The translations under genes were made by a program, and so were the position numbers. From Gammaproteobacteria bacterium (GTDB lineage Bacteria > Pseudomonadota > Gammaproteobacteria > UBA12402): a stretch of DNA of 5,231 nt. Where the stretch lies: contig JANQHY010000094.1 in NCBI GenBank assembly GCA_028282395.1, positions 1 through 5,231 of the forward strand, read 5' to 3'. Of this stretch, positions 1 to 4,565 are shown piece by piece; positions within the stretch are counted from its first letter, which is position 1; every line of letters begins with the position of its first letter. The notes below the pieces were generated by a model. The model was not told the DNA's origin. It searched no databases and saw only the letters and a list, made by a program, of their open reading frames with translations.

Positions 1-429
1 CCACTTAATAAACCCAATATGAATGATGTGCAGATACGCAACTGGGCAGCTACTGCTATTGTATCAGCCCATAGCTATAGTTACAGTGATTACCATAAAA
101 GCTTTAATAACCTTACGCAATATTACTCTCCTGAGGCCCTCAAGCAATACTTAAAACATTTACATACTTCAGGGACGCTGGAGGCTGTTACTCGGAGAAA
201 ATTAACTGTATCAGCTGTCCCACGTGCTGCGGCAATCATTATCAAACAGGGAGAGTCAGACGGCAAATACACTTGGCATGTAGAAATACCGCTCTTAGTA
301 ACTTATCAAACCAAAAGTGAGGTATTCAAGCAGGATATTCTGACAATATTAACAATTCAACGTATTCCAATGCAGCGTAATAGCAGTGGTATTATCGTCA
401 AAAAGTTAACAATACATAGAATGCACTAA
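1..429 (+). CDS. IcmL/DotI-like type IVB secretion protein, 3' part (5' end outside window)
   Basis: The reading frame is open from base 1, giving PLNKPN before the first in-frame ATG at 19, so that ATG is internal and the true start lies upstream. The visible 142 residues resemble the periplasmic domain of IcmL/DotI: a PN-(M/L)-(S/N)-D segment, then WAATAIVSAHSYSYSDY, a Y-(F/Y)-(S/T)-P block, RRKLTVSAVPRAA, a GKYTWHVEIPLLVTYQ core and a final block containing IQRIP. In Legionella, DotI is an inner-membrane protein of about 210 residues with one N-terminal membrane helix and a VirB8-like periplasmic domain, and it belongs to the Dot/Icm core complex. The N-terminal helix would lie off the left edge. 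In Legionella dotI is followed by dotH and dotG, but here about 300 bp without a gene and unrelated genes follow, so this may be one of the extra stand-alone IcmL-like copies common in Legionellales. Family assignment is firm from motif memory; function in secretion is inferred. Confidence 0.85.
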   Translation, partial: PLNKPNMNDVQIRNWAATAIVSAHSYSYSDYHKSFNNLTQYYSPEALKQYLKHLHTSGTLEAVTRRKLTVSAVPRAAAIIIKQGESDGKYTWHVEIPLLVTYQTKSEVFKQDILTILTIQRIPMQRNSSGIIVKKLTIHRMH

Positions 430-466
430 AGGGATGAAGGCAAATACCACTTACCCATCTTTTCAA
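398..466 (-). other. Candidate antisense mini-ORF (22 codons, TTG start)
   Basis: On the minus strand a perfect AGGAGGTGAT (480-471) stands 8 bases, counted from AGGAGG, before TTG at 466-464. This opens a 22-codon frame ending TGA at 400-398, overlapping the 3' end of the icmL-like gene in antisense. The peptide starts (M)KRW and is otherwise rich in hydrophobic and aromatic residues, ending YVLLTF. A perfect -35 TTGACA (minus strand, 517-512) with a 17-base spacer to a poor -10 AATACC (494-489) would start transcription just before the Shine-Dalgarno. A competing ATG at 458-456 gives only 10 codons and is spaced too far from the ribosome site. No family is recognised, and the same bases form the hairpin loop on the other strand, so this may be chance. 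Confidence 0.18.
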
Positions 467-501
467 GCAGATCACCTCCTGCTGCGATGGTATTGGTATT
501 T
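442..501 (+). other. Nested inverted repeat with an anti-Shine-Dalgarno loop
   Basis: An 8-base arm AAATACCA (442-449) is complementary to TGGTATTT (494-501). The overlapping TGGTATT at 488-494 gives a second register. Inside it AGCAG (466-470) pairs with CTGCT (479-483), leaving the 8-base loop ATCACCTC. Bases 470-480 (GATCACCTCCT) are identical to the anti-Shine-Dalgarno 3' end of 16S rRNA. The structure starts 12 bases after the icmL-like stop codon and ends in a short T run (499-502), so it could act as a transcript end for that gene, although the long outer loop is not typical of a Rho-independent terminator. The pairing is read directly; any role is inference. Confidence 0.35.
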
Positions 502-510
502 TACTAAATG

Positions 511-540
511 TTGTCAATCTCTTATCAGCAGACATATTTT
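511..540 (+). promoter_or_regulatory. Possible sigma70 promoter upstream of the exported-protein gene
   Basis: TTGTCA (511-516, five of six matches to TTGACA) is followed after 18 bases by TATTTT (535-540, four of six matches to TATAAT) at the start of a very AT-rich stretch. Transcription from here would give a leader of about 185 bases before the gene at 733. A weaker alternative nearer the gene is TTGCTT (603-608), a 17-base spacer and TTCAAT (626-631). Neither is strong, and the choice between them is open. Confidence 0.28.
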
Positions 541-652
541 TTAAAAAATATATTTATATTCAAAACGATAGAAGAACAAAAAAAGTCTCTATTAAAAATC
601 TATTGCTTAACAAATAGAAATATGATTCAATAGGATACTAAAGCACTGGAAT

Positions 653-721
653 ATGCCGCTAATGTGGTCAAAGGACTGGTGCTGCTTCAGCAGCTCATCG
701 TACGAATATTTACAAGATTAA
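653..721 (+). other. Leader mini-ORF and GC hairpin before the exported-protein gene
   Basis: ATG at 653 opens a 22-residue frame whose TAA (719-721) overlaps the Shine-Dalgarno of the next gene. The peptide contains WCCF followed by four consecutive serines. Within it GCTGC (681-685) and GCAGC (690-694) form a perfect 5-bp stem with a TTCA tetraloop. The layout resembles a translated leader coupled to the downstream gene, but the mini-ORF has only a weak TGGA ribosome site. A different frame, from 634 to the TGA at 724-726, also reads plausibly (KALEYAANVVKGLVLLQQ) after an in-frame TAG at 631, so the stretch could instead be a decayed coding remnant. Bases 430-732 otherwise contain no gene that I recognise. 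Confidence 0.22.
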
Positions 722-726
722 GGTGA
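719..726 (+). promoter_or_regulatory. Strong ribosome binding site for the exported-protein gene
   Basis: TAAGGTGA matches seven of eight bases of the canonical TAAGGAGGTGA core region with a gap, and AGGTGA is directly complementary to TCACCT in the 16S anti-Shine-Dalgarno. Spacing to ATG at 733 is 6 bases. It is the clearest Shine-Dalgarno among the plus-strand genes here and fixes the start codon. Confidence 0.7.
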
Positions 727-732
727 ATAATA

Positions 733-1224
733 ATGATAACAAAAAAATATAGTCTCGCTCTCGCACTCGCCAGTACAAGTTTTCTCTCTTTAGCAATGGC
801 AGGATCGCTTAGCATTCACGTACCTAGTGAGCAGTCATCTGGAAAAATGGTTTGTGCTTACTGTACTAGCGGTAATGGCACAAAAACGATAGGAGAAATA
901 CTTACTAACGAAAGTAACGATACGCTAGCGCGCATTAGCTTTGTACAGTTGTACAATGGTGCGGCAGGAGACCAAAGAGGCGAATACCCTAATCAATATT
1001 GTCAAATATTCCTCGTTGACCCCAGCAAATTCTCAGAAGGCGATGAATGCTCACCTAATAATATTCTACAAAACCATTTACCAACATCAATTAATTTTAC
1101 TATTGCCGATGACAAAAGCACCGCCAATGTAACCAATGTGGATAATCCTAGCTCAAGCGATTTTACCACCGATCCAACAGCACCAACTAATAATGTAAGC
1201 AAAATTACAGTAAAAACAAAATAG
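733..1224 (+). CDS. Unrecognised small exported protein with four cysteines
   Basis: This encodes 163 residues. The start is well supported: TAAGGTGA (719-726) lies 6 bases before ATG. The N-terminus is a classic Sec signal peptide: MITKK, a hydrophobic core of Leu, Ala and Ser to about residue 20, and an AMA cleavage site after residue 23, leaving a mature protein of about 140 residues. There is no lipobox cysteine, so a soluble periplasmic or secreted protein is expected. The mature part has exactly four cysteines, C41 and C44 as a CAYC pair plus C90 and C106, which suits two disulfides or a metal site. The tail from about residue 124 is rich in Ser, Thr, Asn, Asp and Pro and looks disordered. 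I do not recognise the family. The gene stands alone, with long non-coding DNA on both sides. An exported effector or surface protein is possible but not shown; the CXXC pair alone is no evidence of thioredoxin function. Confidence 0.8.
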   Translation: MITKKYSLALALASTSFLSLAMAGSLSIHVPSEQSSGKMVCAYCTSGNGTKTIGEILTNESNDTLARISFVQLYNGAAGDQRGEYPNQYCQIFLVDPSKFSEGDECSPNNILQNHLPTSINFTIADDKSTANVTNVDNPSSSDFTTDPTAPTNNVSKITVKTK

Positions 1225-1227
1225 CCC

Positions 1228-1245
1228 CCTGCACTATCAAGCAGG
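1228..1245 (+). terminator. Weak hairpin just after the exported-protein gene
   Basis: CCTGC (1228-1232) pairs with GCAGG (1241-1245) around an 8-base loop, starting 3 bases past the stop codon. There is no clear T run on the plus strand; only CACTATTTAAAT follows. On the minus strand the hairpin is followed by a T-rich stretch (complement of 1209-1222). It is a poor terminator candidate in either direction. Confidence 0.25.
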
Positions 1246-1273
1246 CACTATTTAAATAGATGACTATTCATGA

Positions 1274-1296
1274 TGGCGGCAGAGCATTTGCCGCCA
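1274..1296. terminator. GC-rich perfect hairpin between converging coding ends
   Basis: TGGCGGCA (1274-1281) and TGCCGCCA (1289-1296) form a perfect 8-bp GC-rich stem with a 7-base loop in otherwise AT-rich DNA. No T run follows on either strand, so it is not a textbook Rho-independent terminator. It lies 49 bases after the exported-protein stop codon and about 20 bases after the stop of the possible minus-strand remnant, a position suited to a two-way transcript end or mRNA-stabilising structure. Confidence 0.4.
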
Positions 1297-1315
1297 GAAG
1301 TCATCAAGCATTCGA

Positions 1316-1455
1316 CTAATTATTAACATTATTATTAGCACCAGTATTCTTGCTTGCACCATTATTTGCTGCAATGCAGTTTTTAAAATTATAGCTATCA
1401 CGCAGAAATTTAAGGCAAATTGACCTTCACAAGTAAATCCACTACTATGATGAAA
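1316..1455 (-). pseudogene. Possible gene remnant with a frame break
   Basis: On the minus strand a frame ending TAG at 1318-1316 reads DSYNFKNCIAANNGASKN followed by TGANNNVNN, which looks like a natural Asn-rich C-terminal tail with AAT/GGT/GCA codon choice. It is open only from 1426, where an in-frame TGA precedes it. Immediately upstream, one base out of phase, is another plausible stretch, SSGFTCEGQFALN (about 1446-1408). A single-base shift near 1405-1420 would join the two into one cysteine-containing segment. No start codon, ribosome site or upstream body can be seen because the MFS gene and its promoter occupy that DNA. I recognise no family. The alternative is chance coding-like sequence in AT-rich DNA. 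Confidence 0.25.
1420..1448 (+). promoter_or_regulatory. Sigma70-like promoter for the MFS gene
   Basis: TTGACC (1420-1425, five of six consensus bases) and TACTAT (1443-1448, four of six) are separated by the ideal 17 bases. Predicted transcription starts near 1455, giving a leader of about 30 bases to the ATG at 1487. The ribosome site in that leader is weak (GGGTG at 1469-1473, 13 bases from ATG). No clear operator palindrome overlaps the promoter. Confidence 0.5.
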
Positions 1456-1486
1456 GTTTAAACAAAACGGGTGAAACTGTAACAAT

Positions 1487-2854
1487 ATGGAAAGCAAATG
1501 GTGGGTACTAATTGGCACGGGCCTTGCCGGACTCTGTTTTGGCATTGATTACACAATTGTCAATACGGCCCTAGCGCCTATTCAACGTGAGCTACATGCC
1601 TCAGTCACACAACTGCAATGGTTAATTAGTGGTTTCGGCGTATTTTTTGTTGGCTTTTTAGTGGCATTCGGACGCCTAGGGGACCTGCTCGGACGCCGCA
1701 AAATTTTTTATTTAGGCATCATCGGTTTTGCGATTGGCTCATTAGGTGCCGGCCTTTCCCCCTCGCCTCAATATCTTATTGCTATGCGTCTGCTTCAAGG
1801 CCTGTTTGGTGCAACCATCTATCCTACCGGCATGGCGCTAGTTGCCCAAGCTTTTGCAGATAACGAACGTGCGCGTGCATTGGGAATGTATGGTAGCTTT
1901 CTAGGTATCGGCTTTGTTCTCGGGCCCGTTATTGGCAGCCTGGTTCTCACTATTAGTAGTTGGCGCTGGATTTTCTTTATTAATTTACCAATCCTGCTAA
2001 TCTGCGCCATTATTTGCCTGCCGGTAATTGAAGAATCTAAATTAACCACATCAGTAAAAATTGACTGGTTAGGCACGATCACGCTAATTCTATGCTTGGG
2101 TCTGTTTGTATTCTCGATCAGCGAGGGCCCCACTTATGGTTGGGATTCACTTTTCATTATTAGTACGTTTATTCTCTCGATCCTATTGCTAATTGCTTTC
2201 ATTGTAATTGAAAAGCGCACCCCCGCTCCACTTATCCCCTTGCGATTATTCATGAACAGTGGTTTTCTGTCAGGTCTAATTGTCTTTATGATTGTTGCCA
2301 TTGAGTGGACTATTGTTTTTCTAATGCCACTCTATCTGCATATATCGGTCAAACTCAGCAGCGCCTGGGTTGGCATTATACTACTTAGCATGACAATTAT
2401 GACCATGGTTGCACCGCCGATCGCTGGCCATTGGTATGACAAAAGAGGCCCCAAAGCTGTCTCGTACACGCTGTTTCTCTGCACAATTGTGAGCTTGCTT
2501 CTGTTTATGTTATTAAAACCGCATGGCCCTATTTGGCTAATTATTATTTCATTTATTCTCTTCGGGACTGGCTGGGGCGGCAGTAACGGTATTTCTGTCC
2601 CACTGGGATTGTCAAAACTGCCTGATGTTAAAGATAGTGGATTAATTGCTGGATCGATGCTAACACTAATGAATGTATGCGGCATTATGCTGCTAGCGTT
2701 TAACGTTACTCTATTTGACCATTTCTATAAAACCAGATCATTTGTTGACAGCTTACATATTGCCTGTGGCTCACTATTGATTATTACCATATTTCTGTTG
2801 GTTCTAGCGGTTATTACGCTGCAATTCGCCCACAAAAGGAAGAAGCTAGCCTAA
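1487..2854 (+). CDS. MFS multidrug/proton antiporter, DHA2 (EmrB/QacA-type) family
   Basis: A 455-residue inner-membrane transporter predicted to export drugs or other small compounds in exchange for protons; the substrate cannot be told from sequence. Diagnostic motifs are visible: GIDYTIVNTALAPIQ in TM1 (motif D1, Asp21), GRLGDLLGRRK at 62-72 (motif A in the TM2-3 loop), RLLQGLFGA at 101-109 (motif B) and GIGFVLGPVIG at 140-150 (motif C, the antiporter signature in TM5). A second motif A-like loop, GHWYDKRGPK, is at 314-323. Hydrophobic segments at about 6-28, 46-62, 74-91, 98-120, 131-153, 160-180, 193-212, 221-241, 260-282, 293-312, 325-343, 348-370, 388-410 and 427-446 give 14 helices, as in DHA2. 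Glu273 lies inside the ninth helix. An in-frame TGA at 1472 rules out an earlier start. No EmrA-type membrane fusion gene or regulator is adjacent, so it probably works alone. Length is normal (450-510 for the family). Confidence 0.92.
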   Translation: MESKWWVLIGTGLAGLCFGIDYTIVNTALAPIQRELHASVTQLQWLISGFGVFFVGFLVAFGRLGDLLGRRKIFYLGIIGFAIGSLGAGLSPSPQYLIAMRLLQGLFGATIYPTGMALVAQAFADNERARALGMYGSFLGIGFVLGPVIGSLVLTISSWRWIFFINLPILLICAIICLPVIEESKLTTSVKIDWLGTITLILCLGLFVFSISEGPTYGWDSLFIISTFILSILLLIAFIVIEKRTPAPLIPLRLFMNSGFLSGLIVFMIVAIEWTIVFLMPLYLHISVKLSSAWVGIILLSMTIMTMVAPPIAGHWYDKRGPKAVSYTLFLCTIVSLLLFMLLKPHGPIWLIIISFILFGTGWGGSNGISVPLGLSKLPDVKDSGLIAGSMLTLMNVCGIMLLAFNVTLFDHFYKTRSFVDSLHIACGSLLIITIFLLVLAVITLQFAHKRKKLA

Positions 2855-2942
2855 CAACCGCACGATATGACTAAGACGCGAGGAATCTAGCATTATTGCA
2901 GTGACCACATCTTAATGGTATGGTTGGGCTAAATAAAAAAGC

Positions 2943-2981
2943 ATTGACGATTGACGAGAGAGAATCTCCTTAAAATACATT
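2943..2981 (+). promoter_or_regulatory. Tandem TTGACG motifs, possible promoter for the UbiC-like gene
   Basis: ATTGACG occurs twice in a row (2943-2956), giving two candidate -35 hexamers (2944-2949 and 2951-2956). Candidate -10 elements are TAAAAT (2971-2976, five of six bases but 21 bases from the first -35) and TACATT (2976-2981, 19 bases from the second). Spacings are poor, so this may be a regulator half-site repeat or simply chance. The rest of 2855-3046 shows no gene and no clear terminator for the MFS gene. Confidence 0.28.
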
Positions 2982-3046
2982 ATGTTAGATTATAGCGATA
3001 GGTAATTGATTTGACTGCCTGCCCGCCCTACAACTGTGAGTAGCTT

Positions 3047-3502
3047 ATGATACATAGCAAAATAGAGAAAGACGCCATTCGCTGCGCAAAGTGCCAAGAT
3101 AAGGTCGGACATTATGAATCAATGACTTTAAAAGTAAGCAACCTCTACCAAACTGTACTGACTATTCGTAAGATAAAACAGCAACACAAAGATAGTATTA
3201 TTAGTCGATCAATCATCCTCCACGACGCACAGGTTGACTATATTTATGCCAATATAGAGATTATGGCAAACAATATTCCGGCAGAGATGTGTAAGCTATT
3301 GGTAGAAAGCAATACTCCCTTTGGTACTGTTGTAAAAGAGTACTTCTCTAAGATCAACTTATTGGAGACAAGCTTTTTTCAAACTGATAAGAAAAACTTT
3401 CCTTATGCACTCTCTTGCGAGCACTCACACCTTTATGGCAGACATACAAAAATAGTGGGCAATGGGAAAGTTATTGCAAAAGTATGTGACTACGCTATCT
3501 GA
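3047..3502 (+). CDS. UbiC-like protein (chorismate pyruvate-lyase fold), active-site Glu apparently replaced
   Basis: A 151-residue soluble protein with no signal peptide. Its C-terminal two thirds align by eye with E. coli UbiC, which splits chorismate into 4-hydroxybenzoate and pyruvate at the start of ubiquinone synthesis. SRSIILHD (53-60) matches LREILLCAD, placing Arg54 at UbiC Arg76. TPFG (90-93) matches TPLG, placing Phe92 at Leu114. LYGRHTKIVGNGKVIAKV (129-146) matches LWGRRSRLRLSGKPLLLT. The residue at UbiC Glu155, a product-contacting residue, is then Cys147 (Asp148 with a one-residue shift). The related DUF98 family (Rv2949c-type) also keeps a Glu there. Length is close to UbiC (165). 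An in-frame TAG at 3041 fixes the start region; GTGAG (3036-3040) is a modest ribosome site. No ubiA or other ubiquinone gene is adjacent. It could be an active lyase with altered chemistry, a binding protein of the same fold, or a decaying enzyme; the UTRA domain of GntR regulators shares this fold but no HTH is present. Confidence 0.55.
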   Translation: MIHSKIEKDAIRCAKCQDKVGHYESMTLKVSNLYQTVLTIRKIKQQHKDSIISRSIILHDAQVDYIYANIEIMANNIPAEMCKLLVESNTPFGTVVKEYFSKINLLETSFFQTDKKNFPYALSCEHSHLYGRHTKIVGNGKVIAKVCDYAI

Positions 3503-3530
3503 GCATCATACAACAAGTCAGCTAAAAAGT

Positions 3531-4361
3531 TTATATGGAAATACCTAATGCTATATAAGGGCCATAATTAAGATGCATGCGATTAGGCTCCTGCTGTTTA
3601 TCTTTAAATTGCAGGAATAGCGCACCCGTTTTTACAAAAAATGATAGATGCGGATATTTTTTAATTTGTGGGTAGTAGTGTAGCGAGGTACTAATATTCT
3701 CCTCTGCAAATTGTGTGGGAATTGTTACTGTACCATTAATCTGCCATGCCAAACTAGACGTAAGCTGATAATTACTATTTAAACCAATTTCAGGGGATAG
3801 ATGATTAAAGGCACGGCTAGCGTTACGGTCATTTGAGGCAACCTTATAGTTAAATTGTAGTAATGCAACACCGGCATTAGCACCTAATTGCATTCTAGGA
3901 AAAATTTGCCAAATTGGCCCTAGACGCAAATGGTAAATATTATAATCCGATGAAGTCGTTACAAAGGTACCTGGATCAAAAACGCGGCCATGACTCACCA
4001 GTGTGTTATTTAAAACAGCATTACTATCCATACTAAAGTGCTGCAGACTAGCATCCACCTGCAACCACTGTTTTATCGTAATAACTGCCCCGACCTCTAA
4101 GAGATTGGTTTGGTTAATCCCCAGTTGTGAAAAGGTTGGCTCGCGTTCGCTGGTTGTTCCAGGCGTACCGTCTAATGGAATCTGTTCAAAACCACTGACT
4201 GGTCCCAAGCCATAATCTGCCCAGACATTGATATCAAAATTAGGCCGATAACTAGCTGTTTTGACTATAGAGGCCGCTCCAACTGTTGGAAACACCATTG
4301 TTAATAGGGATAAAGTGGCAGCAGAGAAAGTCTGCAAGAGTGTATTGTTTTTATTTTTCAT
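3531..4361 (-). CDS. Outer-membrane beta-barrel protein
   Basis: A 276-residue protein from ATG at 4361. A TTG at 4376 would add five residues (LTQQT), but the ATG gives a proper signal peptide beginning MKNKNN, with a hydrophobic core and a GAAS-type cleavage site about residues 28-30. Neither start has a good Shine-Dalgarno. The mature part alternates hydrophobic and polar residues in strand-like stretches (FDINVWADYGL, LLEVGAVITI, LQVDASLQHFSM, NIYHLRLGPIW, MQLGANAGVALLQFNY, SLAWQINGTVTI, HLSFFVKTGALFL, YGPYIALGISI) separated by loops, which fits a small barrel of about eight strands. A P-(G)-TTSEREPTFSQLGI segment (about 66-83) resembles a conserved early loop that I associate with proteobacterial outer-membrane barrels, though I cannot name the family. 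The last residue is Ile, not the usual Phe. The 3' end faces the UbiC-like gene with a 28-base gap, and LysR lies upstream on the same strand. Confidence 0.75.
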   Translation of the reverse strand: MKNKNNTLLQTFSAATLSLLTMVFPTVGAASIVKTASYRPNFDINVWADYGLGPVSGFEQIPLDGTPGTTSEREPTFSQLGINQTNLLEVGAVITIKQWLQVDASLQHFSMDSNAVLNNTLVSHGRVFDPGTFVTTSSDYNIYHLRLGPIWQIFPRMQLGANAGVALLQFNYKVASNDRNASRAFNHLSPEIGLNSNYQLTSSLAWQINGTVTIPTQFAEENISTSLHYYPQIKKYPHLSFFVKTGALFLQFKDKQQEPNRMHLNYGPYIALGISI

Positions 4362-4420
4362 TGTCTGTTGCGTCAATATTATTTAAGTATTTGATATTAA
4401 ATTATTTATTTAAAATATGT

Positions 4421-4436
4421 TCACAATATTATCACA
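4421..4436. repeat. TCACA-N6-TCACA direct repeat in the promoter
   Basis: TCACAATATTATCACA contains two identical TCACA units 6 bases apart (TGTGA on the coding strand). The spacing is that of CRP half-sites, but the units are in direct rather than inverted orientation, so it is not a canonical CRP site. It overlaps the extended -10, where a bound regulator would interfere with or modulate initiation. Confidence 0.3.
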
Positions 4437-4461
4437 GTAAGATTATTTTTTAAATATTATA
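4421..4461 (-). promoter_or_regulatory. Promoter region of the outer-membrane protein gene
   Basis: The 135 bases between the LysR terminator and the ATG are about 85% A+T. On the minus strand there is a perfect TATAAT (4461-4456) without a good -35, and nearer the gene an extended -10, TGTGATAAT (4436-4428), also without a recognisable -35. Both depend on AT-rich upstream DNA or an activator. I cannot choose between them; the leader would be about 60 to 90 bases. Confidence 0.35.
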
Positions 4462-4479
4462 TTACTTTTTTTATAGTAA
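4462..4479. repeat. TTACT-N8-AGTAA inverted repeat upstream of the TATAAT
   Basis: TTACT (4462-4466) and AGTAA (4475-4479) are perfect inverted arms around an A/T-only 8-base centre, directly abutting the TATAAT of the outer-membrane gene. It occupies the spacer between -35 and -10, a typical operator position. In DNA this AT-rich, short inverted repeats also arise by chance. Confidence 0.3.
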
Positions 4480-4496
4480 ATATCTTATTATTTGTT

Positions 4497-4520
4497 AAAA
4501 AACAGTGCGTTGCGCCACTG
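4497..4520 (-). terminator. Rho-independent terminator of the LysR gene
   Basis: On the minus strand CAGT-(G)-GCG, loop CAA, CGCACTG forms a 7-bp stem with one bulged G (4520-4503), followed at once by six T residues (4502-4497). It sits about 45 bases past the LysR stop codon and is the only textbook terminator in the window. It implies that the outer-membrane gene downstream has its own promoter. Confidence 0.75.
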
Positions 4521-4565
4521 CCAATGGAAAAGGGGCTTATCTAGATAGTCGTATAATGATAAAAT

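Noticed and set aside
470..480. Fragment of a 16S rRNA gene
   Set aside because: Identity is limited to the anti-Shine-Dalgarno 11-mer; the flanking bases do not resemble 16S rRNA.
1264..1545. 93-codon minus-strand open frame as an intact gene
   Set aside because: Its 5' third is antisense to the well-supported MFS start and it has no good ribosome site. Only its middle part looks protein-like, and that is better continued in another frame, so I reported a possible remnant instead.
1819..2133. 104-codon minus-strand frame, and similar at 2332-2685
   Set aside because: Both are antisense shadows of the MFS coding region, whose plus-strand frame carries clear family motifs.
4374..4376. TTG as the start of the outer-membrane protein
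   Set aside because: The ATG at 4361 gives a normal signal peptide and the TTG has no better ribosome site.
4421..4436. CRP binding site
   Set aside because: The two TGTGA units are in direct orientation, whereas a CRP site needs TGTGA-N6-TCACA.
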